A DNA stretch of 64,000 nucleotides from Aquanectria penicillioides (taxonomy: Eukaryota; Ascomycota; Sordariomycetes; Hypocreales; Nectriaceae), in contig PYIU01000007.1 of assembly GCA_003415625.1 (NCBI GenBank), positions 2,604,001 to 2,668,000 of the forward strand, in the 5' to 3' direction. A program made the translations under genes and the position numbers. The notes under the pieces were generated by a model. It searched no databases, had not been told where the DNA came from, and saw only the letters and a program-made list of their open reading frames with translations. The first letter of the stretch is position 1; each line of letters starts with the position of its first letter. Positions 35,518-47,553 of the stretch are shown here, in pieces.

Positions 35518-37638
35518 ATGGGTACGGTCGCCCACGTGTACAACCATGTCTCCCGCCCCATTGCCCTGGCCGAATTCAGGGACGCGGTAGAGGCAGTATG
35601 TCGCCCTCGATTCCCCTTGGCCCGCTCGGCGCGGCCCCAGCGAATAGGTATGCGTTCTCGGCTGCTTCTCCTGCGTGCCTCACCAATCACCTGCTGACCA
35701 TTGCTGTACTCCAGTGCTGGCCATCAGCGGCGGCGTCGACTCCATGGCCATGGCCTTCCTGGTCTCCCGGCTGCTCCGTACCTTTCGCAGTGTCAAGATC
35801 GCAGACAACCCGGCGTATGGTGCCGTGGCCTCGGTAATCGATCACCAATTGCGCGACGAGAGCTCGCAGGAAGCTGCTCATGTTGCGAAGGAGTTGCGCA
35901 AGCTGGACCTCAAAGCTATTGTCACCACCTTAAGCTGGAAGGAGGAGCGAGCCAAAGGCCTCGACCCAAGGACCCTTCCCAACCTCGAGGGTCTCGCCAG
36001 AACCTACCGATATCGTTCTCTCGGGAACGTCTGTAACTTCATGGGCGCTACGAGCTTGTTCTTTGCGCACCACCGAGATGACCAATACGAGACAATATTG
36101 ATGCGCTTGCTGGGAGGTCATGGATATCGTGGCCTGCAGGGAATACGAGACGCCAACTCGATTCCCGAGTGTTACGATATGCACGGCGTTTATAAGAGTG
36201 GCCTTCTTGATGACCAGCTCAAGAATACCCCGGCGCTTAGTTTCCGACCTGCCGTTCGCGAAATGAAGCAGCTTCGGAACAGCTTTCGACACGACAAGCT
36301 GGTCAACCCCATGGACTATGCTCGGTCTCGACCCCGCATGACGCACTTTGTCGAAGGATATCATGAATACGGATCTGTCGATAAACATCATGACGCGCCA
36401 TATTTGAAACCACTCGACACCGAGGAAGGGGGCATCATGATCTACCGGCCCTCCTCGGCTTCGACAAGGACAGGCTGATTGCTACCTGCGAAGCCAATAA
36501 AATACAATGGTGGGAGGACCATACAAATGTCGACCCCACGCTTACCACCCGCAATGCCATTCGATATCTGGTAAAGAATCATACGCTCCCCAAAGCGCTC
36601 CAGAAACCATCCATCCTGGGTCTGGGCAAAAGATCTAAGCAGAGAATCGAGTATGAGGAAAATGAAGGGCATCGCTATCTCGTTCGTCAAGGCATTATAA
36701 AGGATTTTGACCCAAATGCGGGGACGCTGCTAATTGAGATCCCAACGGCTCGGGCCGTCGAGAGGCGCTGTAAGCGAGCTTCACTGAGTCCGTTCAACGA
36801 ACATCGACGGGATCATCGCAAACTCATCATGTCTGTTGCCCTTCGGAAGTTGATAGATTTTGTCACGCCCGAGGCTCACCTCCCATCTCTAAACAACCTC
36901 GACAACGCAGTTTCTCGGTTGTTTCCCCATCTGGCGCCTGGTCAAGACTCATCGCCACCTAAGGCGTTTGCCATTGCTGGCGTTCTCTTTGACCCCACAG
37001 TCACAGAAAAATCGGTCAAATGGCTACTCTCCCGAACGCCATACCCATCCAATAAGCCCTTGCCAGTAACCAAACTCCCAGGGACGCTTGACCACCGCTT
37101 GCGTCCTACCAAGGAGGAGTTGATTCAGCAGGGACAGTCGCCTCATCAATCTCGCCCACTCGGGTGGAAGAAGGCGAGGATCTTTGATGGTCGCTTTTGG
37201 ATCCGGATTGGCTTCAACAATAGCCGAACCCAATTCCGTGTGCATCCTTTCCGACCGGAGGAAGCAAAGGCGTTCCGCAAGGCACTCTCGCCCATGCGGC
37301 AGGCGAAGCTAGAGCGGCTACTCAAGCACTACGCACCGGGGAAGATCCGCTACACGCTCCCGGCTCTGTACAGTGTGGAGCGGGAGCGAGATCATTTCTC
37401 ACAACATGTCACGCAAACGGTGACAATGCTGGCGCTCCCGACGTTGGGCATCCACATTCAGGGTCTGGAGCGTTGGGTGCGGTACGAAACGCGCTACAAG
37501 AAAGTCGATACGACGCTGCTCGGCCACGAGCTTTGGGGCGAGAGGAAGCGGAATGGGGTGCGCTACCGGCCGCGGTATGGGGCGGCAATGCGGACTCACA
37601 GGCGGAGGGGGATGTACAAATACTGCCAAAGCAGGTGA
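35518..37638 (+). CDS. tRNA(Ile)-lysidine synthetase-type PP-loop ATPase, one apparent base loss
   Basis: Two exons, 35518-35647 and 35715-37638; 684 aa when one base is restored in the C3 run at 36449-36451. The intron has a GTATGC donor and CTCCAG acceptor and rejoins as VLAISGGVDSMAMAF, the PP-loop ATP-binding motif SGGVDS (residues 48-53). Further landmarks are DHQLRDESSQEAAHV, FFAHHRDDQYETILMRLL and, after the break, RLIATCEANKIQWWEDHTN and DPTLTTRNAIRYL. These are the TilS core motifs. The fungal version has a long C-terminal extension, seen here. TilS adenylates and lysinylates C34 of tRNA(Ile2) in bacteria and organelles, so a mitochondrial or tRNA-modification role is inferred; the N-terminus shows no clear targeting peptide. 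The break removes the second half in the raw frame, and one C returns MIYRP to LLGFDKDRLIATC. Confidence 0.85.
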
Positions 37639-40245
37639 CGAGCCCGGGAAGTTTGATGGAATTGCATAACACCGCCGGCGTGTAGCTATAGACACTTGAT
37701 GATTGGAGATACCCTCCTTGCTTGTAGATTATGTATAACAGCAGTATCCTATCAGATCTTGGTGGAGTAGATGATGAATGGTGGTTTGGGCTTTCCCTTT
37801 TTTTTTTTGGCTGAAGCGGCGTGGACTGCGTTGCATAGTTACATACGTCCGGAGCGGCGGAAATGGTTGGAGGATCGCGAACCCGTAGACTAGGCAACTA
37901 GATGCCGTCAGCATAGCATAGCATAGCATAGAATGCCATGTTGTATGCAGCCCCGAAGCTGAAGAGCAAGAACGGTTGAAATACCGTGTAAGTGGCCGCC
38001 AGAAACCAAGGCGAGATAGCATGCGGTGAAACAGATCGACACCCTGCAGCCGTCACTTGTTTCTCAAACAGGACCCTTGTTGAGAGAAAAAAAAAGGATC
38101 CTCATGCAGAAACCAGGGAAAACCTTTCTTATCCAACCACTTCAGGTCCCTGAATCTGAGGCGGGACGCCTTTGGACAAGCCTCGTCGTGATTGAAGACT
38201 GCCGCGTGGTGATTGGGCCGCGGCGTCAAACACCGCCCCCCCATGCCATGCCTAGGACTTAGCATCCCACGCCTGAACATGGACGACCCTCTCGCCCCCA
38301 ACGAGTGCTTTGTTCTGCTTGGGGGTTTCTTCGGGATCTTTGGGAGTTAGGAATCCGCCCAGCCGCGTGGGTGGTTCCTGAGGCTTGCTCCTTGTGATCC
38401 GTGTGGATTCCTTTTGGCCCCCCTTGCCACATGCCCCAGCCCGGTGAGAAGCTCAGCCACTTTTCAAGCTGCCCTATCACAACACCCACATCACGAGGCA
38501 TGATTTTTGGTTTTGTGATTCCCAACAAGGAATCCCCAGACGAAAAGGGCCAAGAGGGAAAACGAGACGGAGAGCCCCGGGTGTGGTAATACCGGCATTA
38601 ACTACATCATCGGAGAGAGAGAGAGGGAGAGGGGTCACTTGTTTTTGGCCTGGTGCCGCGTGACAAAACGGGCACGCACGGCTTATGGTTTCCCCTTGTC
38701 AAAGTCCTCTTGCCTGCCTCGGTCTGCTGGTCCTCAGGCATGGCCTGGCCGTGAAAATAGGGCGGGCCGATGCAAAGATACCTTGGCACGTTGACCGAAT
38801 AACGAGCTCGGACTGACAGATTAGAGGGCGTGGAGAAGGCAGCGGTGTACGATTGCGAATGGCGAGGCGAACTGGTTCGAAAAAGGGGAGGGGGGAGGGA
38901 GGGAGGCGAAGACCCAACGCGGCACCGGGCACATTTAGGTGTGACAAAAAAAATCGTCGACCGTGAAAACGGGAATTACAACCTGTCATCTTTCAAGGCA
39001 TTTCCATATCATCTTCGCAAAATAAAAACAAGTCATTTGATTTGCTCTTCCGTCTGCTCGAGCTGAAGCTATTTCGGCCGTTACCTATCACATTCCATGT
39101 CCTGTCATAGCGACCTCCTCGGCCACTTCCATTCACAGACTTTCATGCTGTCAACAGCCGCACTGGCCTCCATGTCATTCTCGCCTTTCCACCGACCGAG
39201 AAGAGCCTCCTCCCACACGATCAAAAATCAAACTAAAAAAAAAAACCCCCATTCACGAATAAATTGAAACCCAAAGAAACGAAGTGCTCGATGCCAAAAA
39301 CAATGTCGCGAAACAAACCCCAAGAATAAGCCAAAAGAACGCACTAGACAAAAGAACCGACCTACTTAGCATGACTCGTGTCGAAGCAGGTGCAGCCCGA
39401 CGATAGCCCTCTCTTTTTTATCCCAAACCTGAAGGCTGGAAAAAAAAAAGGAGTCAGGCTCGAACCTTTCTCAAACATGAAACAGGAGCAAAAGCTTCAT
39501 CAGACTTCTTGTGAGATGTCAGTCTTACTCTCCCGTCTTTCAACCTCACTCGAACCAGATGCTCGTCACTTCAACCACAGTCTGAGGACAACCGATGAGG
39601 AAACAGCCGAACCCCCAAAACTCGAAATTACAAAAGCCCAACCGAAAAAAAAAACCCCAAAAAACACACCACACCGCACTGTTCTCCCACCCCGAGTTCC
39701 CCTCTCGCGGTACTTGCCGCCTTCTCTGCAGCTTCTCGAAGTCATGGGCACTGTTTGCCTTGCTGATGCTAAAGCAACGGCTGAGCTGCGCCTGCAGGCC
39801 GCCGGCTGCAGAAAACGGGTTTTAAGGCAACACCTCCGCAGGAGATCTGGCCTTTCCCTCTTGGGGGCCTTCGACCCCATAGGAACCAAACTTGATCGAA
39901 CGTATATTATATATGATGGTTTGCAACCCGACACGTGGTGGGGTTGGTTAGCCCAAGATTCTTGAGCAATATCGTTTCGGCAATCGGTGGAATGCCAATG
40001 TGTGGGGGGTCAACGAGTGAACGGCCCCCCGCGAAGCCCCCGGAGGCTCAGGCCCACCCCGTCCCCGAGCCGCTTCGGGAACGTCGAATGTGGATGGGGG
40101 TCCCACCGACCGCCCCGGCCCGAAAATAGGGCGGGAAGCCATGGTTTCAAAATCCAACGACGACCCTCGAGCCAACATTCGCCCTTGGCGCGTTGATGAA
40201 GTGATCAACTTTACTTAACAACAGAATCCAGACATGGCGGAAACT
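37639..40245. other. 2.6-kb convergent gene-free region
   Basis: Between the converging TilS-type and hypothetical genes. It includes a GCATA pentamer repeat (37911-37931), T- and A-runs (37797-37808, 38086-38095, 39233-39245) and an A-rich stretch 39215-39360. No coding gene or RNA gene is supported. Confidence 0.5.
37911..37931. repeat. GCATA pentanucleotide repeat
   Basis: Four units in tandem downstream of the TilS-type gene. Confidence 0.85.
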
Positions 40246-41091
40246 TCAAAATCGATAAAAAGAGAATGCGCCAACAAGGAGAGGAAGCCATAACAGGGTG
40301 TCAATGATGGTACCCCCTGAGCGTCGGTGACTCCTGCGCCGGCGCCCATGGCCGCCACTTCTTTCAACCTCAGGGATCCCTCGTTCTGGCTCCTGAAAAC
40401 GCCAATTTGCTGGATACAACCCATCGATTTGCGGAAGCTCGTGGTGCTGTGTTGCGCGATGGAAGTCTTCTTCGCTAAGTCTCCTAATGTGGTAGATATG
40501 ATCGGTGAAGTAGTGATCAGGGCGCATATGGTCAACCGTGCACCCTTGTCGGATATGGCGGGCGATGTGGCGCATCCTTGATCGATAAGACGCCATCCGG
40601 TCTTCATACGACTCTGACCTTGCGGTATACTTGCGACTCCCGCAAAACCAGCAAATGCATTGCATGGGTAAGATATAATACAAATGCTTAAAAGCAATAT
40701 GGTCGATCCAGCCTTCTTCATCGTCGAGGTCGAATGTCTCGTTGCAGCCTTCGTACCCGACAAACTCGCATGGCAATCTCGGCTCAGGAGGAACAACTGG
40801 TCGCTGATGACCCCGCCCGTGTCCACCGACAGAAGGCATGGTATACTCGGTCGAGACACATTGCGAATCGTCCTCATCCCAGAGAGAGTCATCATATGTT
40901 TCATCGGTAGCTACCGAGTAGGTTCTACGAGGCGCCGAGGTCTCGTCCATGATCTGGGAAGCATAATAATGTCCCTGTGGTTCCTCAAAACCATTGTTTC
41001 CAGCCTGGCGGGCTTGCGGAAAAGGCATTATGTTGTCGGGCTCGAACCCGTTGAGATTATACCAGGAGGAGGCCATGTTGGAAAAAGACAA
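40246..41091 (-). CDS. Hypothetical acidic protein with Cys/His-rich motif and hydrophobic C-terminus
   Basis: Single exon, 281 aa, not assigned to a family. Residues 1-90 are acidic and polar (DETYDDSLWDEDDSQ). Next comes a possible zinc-binding segment, CEFVGYEGCNETFDLDDEEGWIDHIAFKH (two Cys and two His spaced like a long C2H2 finger), then a second Cys pair CICWFCG about 12 residues further on. The middle is Arg/His-rich (RMRHIARHIRQGC), then a basic stretch GGHGRRRRSHRRSGG, and the last 20 residues are hydrophobic (TLLWLPLLVGAFSFYRF), which could be a tail anchor. The start at 41091 is the first Met; MASSW six codons later is an alternative. The C2H2-like part is common in hypothetical fungal proteins near regulatory loci. 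Confidence 0.7.
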   Translation of the reverse strand: MSFSNMASSWYNLNGFEPDNIMPFPQARQAGNNGFEEPQGHYYASQIMDETSAPRRTYSVATDETYDDSLWDEDDSQCVSTEYTMPSVGGHGRGHQRPVVPPEPRLPCEFVGYEGCNETFDLDDEEGWIDHIAFKHLYYILPMQCICWFCGSRKYTARSESYEDRMASYRSRMRHIARHIRQGCTVDHMRPDHYFTDHIYHIRRLSEEDFHRATQHHELPQIDGLYPANWRFQEPERGIPEVERSGGHGRRRRSHRRSGGTIIDTLLWLPLLVGAFSFYRF

Positions 41092-44000
41092 TCAATCGCG
41101 CCCAACCTAAGCGATGGGTTGGTGAAGGAACTGGGTGGCTGTTTCAGTGCGCGAGAGAGCATCAGGACACTGTGATGTCCCTTATCCCTGATCGGGAAAG
41201 ATTTCAACGGCCGGCGCACACCTGTTGAAGATGTCGGAGATCAGTGACTGACAGGAGTCGAACCGACCCGGCGCTGCGACGAGGACGCGAATGTGGGATC
41301 TGGGCGCTTGATGCCAGCGCCGACGGACACAGTGGAGTGGTGAGGAATTTAGGGTATGTTGACCATCCAACCACTCCGCGCGCCCGAGCTTGGAGACGAG
41401 CAGGATGCGACAGATCACCGACGAGGACTTGGCCAAGTGGTTACGGGCTCAGGCGATGATAACGCGAAGCGCACTCGTACCTATCCACGAAGGGGAAGCA
41501 AACTAGCAACTTGGGTTGCCAAGGTGAGCTCAGGATGAGAGGGCGGGTATCCTGTGTGTGTGAATCCAAAGGGAAGACGGGATGCGGACACCGATATTTA
41601 AACCATTTCTCCCACAGGGCTCCTTTGTCAGTCCGTCAGTCGAATGCCCAGCCGCCACTCCAATTTTGTGCCAAAAGCACTGAAGGGATCGGGCCTCTAC
41701 TATGGACCGAAGCACTGGAACATACCAAACCTACACTGAAGACACCACCACAGTTTTTTGGCCCCCGCGGTGCGCCGCAGGCAAGGGATGGCTTGCAGGC
41801 CAGGGCCGATTCAACGTTGGTAGGGGGGAGGGGGAGGGGACGTGGATGCAGCTGCAGGCGCTACGCGGCTGGGGTTACTGGGGGACGGAGCCGGAATCAC
41901 AAGCTCTACGCGTCTTTCGACATGTCGAGCTGACTCTGTTGGATTCGCAGTGAAGCCGGTCAAGTTTGGACTCAAGGCAGCCCGGAAGAATGAAATTTGG
42001 TCCTGAATGCCGGCTTTCGGTGACGGGATAACTGACCTGTCCTTACGATATCCGGCTTTGCTTTTTTACTTTGGGCTTAGACACGAATTCGCAACGACCA
42101 CTGGAAGCAAAGGTGACGGATGTCGCCGTGAGTTGGACTCGGAGGGGGGACCAGTCACAAGCTACCAGCAGCCATGCACCCACCACAATGTTGCACCTCT
42201 CCGTGAGCAGCCAGCTTGGACCTAAAATGACAAGGCCACAAATGAATGCGAAGAGAGCACACCGCCCGGGGCCCTGGGCGGTGGATTATTATGGACGATT
42301 TCAATCGCCGAGTCGAGTCCCAGACTCGGGTGGTGAGTCGTGACCAGTACTGCAAGACCACGTGTTGGTTGCTGTCTCCCGACGTTCAGTTCGCTCGGCT
42401 TGCCAGATCTACAGGTCGCTGGCCATGAAGAGATGTGTGATTTATCAAAGCCGTCCTCGAAGCTTTTCGGACTGGCTCTGCAACTATCTTTGCCCGACGT
42501 GGAAAATTTGCCAGCGCAAGTCGGACGTCGTCGAATCTGTCATAAGTCACTTGCCAGTAACAGGTCCTGAGAGGTCGCCTGGGCCCCACGGAACGGCTCG
42601 TGGCGGGGAACTGAGATATGACATGCGAGACTGGGGCAGCAAAGTTGAGGGAGGGCTCATTCCAGAGGCAATCCGGCGAGGTGGGTGGTCTGCTTGACCC
42701 TGACAATTGAGGCTCAACCTCACAAGACGGGCTCGCTTCTCCCACGCGCCGAGACCTCGTAGGATGTCTTCATGACCCACCACTTTTGTCCCCCTCCCCC
42801 ATTTGGCTATGCTTGTGTGCACGGCTGATGACTACATGCGTTTCTGACTTGTTGATTTTGGTCCTCAAAGGTGCATCTCGGGACCGGAGCAAAATGCCCA
42901 CGACCTCGATGCATGCGTGCGTCGCCATTGCCCAGCAGCTGTGGTTTTTTGGGAGCTGGTCGAGCCTGGCATTCACGCCCTGGATTCCCCATCGTTCCGC
43001 ATCGACGGCCAGGGCTCTCTGGTGGTGGTGCCCATGCGTCGACTTCCTCGGGATCTCCATATTTCTCCAGGCAGACATGTCGAAATATAGGCCCTAGGGC
43101 ATGAATCCTCCTCTAAACGGGAACCGCCCGGGTGGTCCCGTTGCTACGTGGACGGCCTGACGAGGCGAGCCGAGTTTCAAACTGGCGAGGTGGTGGCTAA
43201 GAGGAGCATGTATTGGTGCATACCGTTTACATTTGCCGTTGCCCGAAGGCCGAATCCACGGGCCGCTCGTACGTGCACGGCGTCGTGGAACTGCGGTGAT
43301 TTTCGATTGTGGGCGGACGCATAAGTTGCAACGGAACGAACCCTCGTTTGGCTGGGCGGCCGCGCTAGAGGTGCGAACCAGCCCTATGAGTGGCGAGGCC
43401 TTCGTCAACCCTGGAAGGGTATGACAGATGACGGGTGGCGAGCTCAAGGGACGATCCCCTTCGCGTGAAATCATAGGCACGAAGTAGACATACGACGGTA
43501 GGGCTGAGTGACTGGCAATCTCTCGTCGGGAACCGCAGGTAGCCTTGATTGTCCACAAGGTAAGTTGATAGGTGGCCTGCCACACCGTGTGTCTGCACCG
43601 CAGCAACATTGCTTCTCGAGGGTTGTATTCGCATCAACTGTAGCGATAAGTTGTGGCTGTTCCCAGAATCGGGTCTCGGCTGCTTCGGCCTCATCCCGCG
43701 CTGGCCCGTCAATCTTGATCCCGCCGCCTCTTTTATCAACTGCTGATGCAAGTCTAATTGTTTGTGGTTAAGCGTTTTGACGAGAAGACATTTATAACTA
43801 TGGGGGGACTGGCTTTCGGAGTCAAGGTAGTAAGTAGGTAGGTATGCAGGTGCCTTGTATGTATGCCTGTACGTAGCTATCTTTAGATACACCAGACGTT
43901 CCCCCCTCCCTACCATGACATTCTTCTTGACAACTTATATTCTTGGTATCTAATACGAACATTTCTTATTCATCAAACATGTACACCTCGGAGTCTCATT

Positions 44001-44389
44001 TCGAAGCATGTCCCCCAGGTTTATTTATAGGTTCTGCGCATGTGCGCTTGTTCCGTTCTAATAATGTCCAGGAATAGATCGTCTGGACTGCGGTAAGACG
44101 CCTCGCAGATAGCTGGGGGGACTACACGCAAGAAGGGTGAGATTCCAGTTGTGGCGTATTTTCGCAACGAGAGAAACTGGCCATCTCTGTATCTCTCTCC
44201 GTCTCTCTCGCTCTTTTTTGGCTTTGGGGACTATCGTTGAAAGCCGCAAGCCGTCTAATAATATGATTGGGGAACTGGACCATTCTTCTCCCGAAGCCCC
44301 AGTTGCGGCCAATGGGCCAATGGGGCCGGGTACCTGTCCGCTGGGAAAGGGGACAGAGATATTCTCACTGCTCGCTGGATCCCGATTGG
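41092..44389. other. 3.3-kb gene-free region
   Basis: Upstream of the hypothetical gene and downstream of the coiled-coil gene. No frame here has a recognisable domain or a sensible splice structure. A TTCGA-containing stretch near 41255-41275 was checked as a tRNA T-arm and did not pair. Confidence 0.5.
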
Positions 44390-46042
44390 TTACTCGGGAC
44401 TACAAAGTACTCTGGCCTTGACGATGACGTTGCGGTACTGGAGGTGGCCGCCGTTCTCGTCGCCGTGCTTGATCACGCCTGGGAACGCGACGCAGCAAAT
44501 CTCCCTCGTGGCCAGGGCCTCCTCGTCCTCGCCGCCGAGGTCCTCCATGGTGTCGGCTTCGAAGAGGACGCGCTGATGGGGTAGGATGGCAGGCATGTGG
44601 ACCTGGAGGACGGCGCGCTGGACCACGAGGAGTCGGGCGAGCTCGATGGAGTTGTTCACCAGGACGCGGAGACCCGAGTCGCGGGCTTCAGAGGGAGAGG
44701 TGCCGGCGAGAGCGTCGAGGAGGCGGGTGATGCGGGAGAGGACGGCCTCGGTAACGGCCGAGGTGGAGTCGGCGAGTTGTGATGAGGCGTCACGGCGGAG
44801 GATGGAGAGGGTGGAAGATCGCCATTGGTTTACGGGTTCGTCAGAAGACGCTACGAAATGGTCAGCCAAGAACGTTTTTTTGCATGGATAATACGTGTGT
44901 TGGGAGAAAGGAGGAGAGACGAACAGTGGGATGAGAGGAGCTTTTCCATCTGCCGAAATTGCTGCTCTTGCTCGTCTGACAATCCCACGTAGTAGGAGTC
45001 GAAGACCATTTCCACCAAGATTTTCGACACGATGCTCTGGAGCAGGTGCACTTTTGCTGAATGGACGAGTTCTTCGTACATGGGGACCAGCTCGTTGAGT
45101 TCTGCAAGGGTCGCTTCGTCTAGGCTCTCCAGGTCTGCGGGCATATCGTGTTAGTCAATGAATGAATGCATCCATCGTCATCCCCTGTCATGTCATATCC
45201 CATCTACACCCCCAACCCCAAAAAAGGAATACATGGCTGGAAGCATTGGGTAACTTACTCAACTTGGCTTTTCGGAAGTTGACTATGACCCAGTTCTGCA
45301 GCCCGTTGCCTAACCTCGTCATGCCGTCGCCAAAGGTCTCGTCACACTCTTGGCCTTCAGTGCGCGTGCTGTTGCTCACCCACTCCTTGAGCCCGCGGAC
45401 CTGCCCTCGTAGGCCGCGAATCTCGTCGTCTCGTTCTTTGAGCTCGCGGCGGAGCACGGCCCAGCCCTCGCGCAGCTCCTCTCGCTCGCCCTCGCGGACC
45501 TCGACCTCGGCGCGCAGCAGGCGCAGCTCCGTGTCGGTGCGCAGGTACTGCTGGTTGAGGGTGCTGTGCTTGGCCTGCCAAAAGGTGGCCGTCTCGCTCT
45601 CGTTCTGACTGAGCTTGTCCAGCTCGCGGTGGAACTCGCGCTCCATAATGTCCATCTCCTTCTCGAGGTAGGCGATGCGCTCGTCCTTTTCGCGCATGGC
45701 GGCATCGCGCTCGCGGTCCTTCTCCTTCTTCTCGCGGCGCTCTCGGCGGTCCTTGTCCTTGTCCTTACGGTCCTTGTCGCGGTCCTTTTCCTTGATGCTC
45801 CCGCTGCGGGAACTCGAGAGGTCCTTGTCCTTGCGGTCGGTCAAGGGCACGCCGCCCTCGTGATGCTCCTCGGAGCTGGAGACGGCGTTGGTGATCATGG
45901 CGGCTCGAGGCGGTGGGGCGGGCATGCTGTTGCGGTTTGGGTTGGAGGCGGCGCTGGAGCGTAATGGGGAGCTGGAGGAGCCGCCCGAGGGAGGGCGGCG
46001 CTTCTCTGAAGTGTTCATGATGGCGACGCGGCTGTCTTGCAA
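44390..46042 (-). CDS. Coiled-coil protein of unknown function, conserved-looking C-terminal domain
   Basis: Three exons: 45259-46042, 44925-45134, 44390-44850; 484 aa. The introns have GTAAGT and GTTCGT donors and the phases agree (a+ac = Asn; t+cg = Ser). The N-terminal 90 residues are Ser/Pro-rich. Next is a highly charged stretch (KEKDRDKDRKDKDKDRRERREKKEKDRERD) and a long coiled coil (about residues 118-235: YLEKEMDIMEREFHREL, LRLLRAEVEVREGEREEL). After it come GLKEWVSNSTRT and GDGMTRLGNGLQNWVIVNFRKAKL, then a helical domain (LAELNELVPMYEELVHSAKVHLLQSIVSKIL) and a C-terminal part (VLFEADTMEDLGGEDEEAL). Such proteins are widespread in Pezizomycotina as hypothetical proteins; the role is unknown. 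An alternative start, MNTSEK at 46018, is eight residues in and equally possible. Confidence 0.82.
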
Positions 46043-47553
46043 GGGGGCGCAAGGGAGGGTCTCGCCGTGGGATGCCGGACGCCGTCGTCGTGGGCGTAGT
46101 TCTCGTGCTGCTACTGCTGCAGGCTGCGGGCAGGGAGGGGGAGAGTCGTCAAGTCGTGGCGATGGCGGGGTCGGAGGCCAGACAATGCTGGTACGGCATG
46201 GTTGCCGGCATCAAGCACTCGATCGAGACAAGGTTCTTGCAAGTGGGAGATTCATCCGAGCGGGCGTCGAGAGGGAACACAGAACGGCTTAAAGGGAGCA
46301 ATGTCGTTGAGGCAGTGCCTGTGCCTGTGCCTGCGCCTGCGCCTGTGAGGAGGTGACAAAGCAGAGAGGTGTTACCAGCTGGAGGTATCTCGGTGCCTGG
46401 AGGAAGCGAGCGCCTGGGGTGGGCGGTTCACGCGGGATTGACGTCGCCCTTAGGGGGGTTTTCGGGCACGCCCAGGCTTCCTTGTAAGCTGCTGGCGGGA
46501 TTGTAAGCGCTGAAGCACGGCGGGGTTCCAGGGCACTTCTTAGGTGCCGCAGTGGGGTCCGAGTGCCCGTCGTCCGCTGCTGGCTGGCTGGGCTTATCCT
46601 TCGGGGGCTGATTGCCGCTGGACTGATTGGCTGGGACGCCGGTTCTCGTCGTGGGGAGCGAGGCTGAACCTGACCCAGGCAACGAGATAAGACAGGATTG
46701 ATAAGTAGATGGGATGAAGTAATTTCATGTAAAAAAGGTGAGATGAGAAGGAATTGCATGTGGCAGTGGCAATTGCTCCGTACAGGAGGCGGGTATTGCC
46801 TTGCAGAGTATGATGATGCGGTTGGATGGGGATTTGGATTGGACGCTTCGTATCGATAAACCAACAGCAGCAATGACCTCAAGGCTGCCGCGATAGAACC
46901 TCAAGGGTTTTCCCCAGACCGGAGAATTCAATTGCCTTGACTACAATTAGAAACAACATGCGAAAGAAAAGAAAAAAACCCCTACAAACTCCTTGCCCAG
47001 CTCATAATCACCTGCCCCCCTCCCCTGCCCTAGTCACTTACAATAGAAGGTCGGAACCGATGAGGCGCGTGTGGGCCAATAGTCTCGGCTGAACCAACGA
47101 CTACATGCCATGCCGACTACCGACATGCTAACGACACACAATATAAATCTCACGATTAATTTTCCCATCATTTCCCTTCCATCTCATGTGCATTACATGA
47201 CATCAATTCGAAATTCCATGGCCCCTGAGAAAATGCTTCCATCATTACACGTTTCACAGATGACGTTGCATCCCGACATTTGCCTCAAACCCACACACAC
47301 ACGTACACATGCATACACACACACTTCGATTGTCAAACCTGATGCCTAGTCCTCCACGTCACGGCAGGGCCCTTTTAAAAGGCAACCTAGAGGAGAACAA
47401 TAAATAAATCAAATCAAATCAACGCATATGCCTCATCCGCACAGGAACACGTAATCGAGCTCACACAATTTGACCGGCCGGAACGGGAATGAGGAAAAAA
47501 AGAAAAGCAGAAAGCTCTTCGTCTCGACGCAACGCCACCTTTAGGCTTCCTTT
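46043..47553. other. 1.5-kb gene-free region
   Basis: Upstream of the coiled-coil gene, then the 3' flank of the phosphoesterase gene. A (GTGCCT/GCGCCT)n patch lies at 46316-46345 and CA repeats at about 47291-47325. A Pro/Ser-rich open frame at 46428-46682 on the minus strand was considered and not accepted. Confidence 0.5.

Noticed and set aside
41230..41310. tRNA-like B-box on the minus strand (GGTTCGACTCC)
   Set aside because: The flanking bases do not form a five-pair T stem, and no acceptor or anticodon stem could be placed.
46428..46730. Possible small secreted protein: a signal-peptide-like start (MKLLHPIYLSILSYLVAW) followed by a Pro/Ser-rich body ending in GDVNPA
   Set aside because: Start and body are in different frames, the shift has the opposite sense to the missing-base pattern seen elsewhere, and no usable splice sites lie between them.
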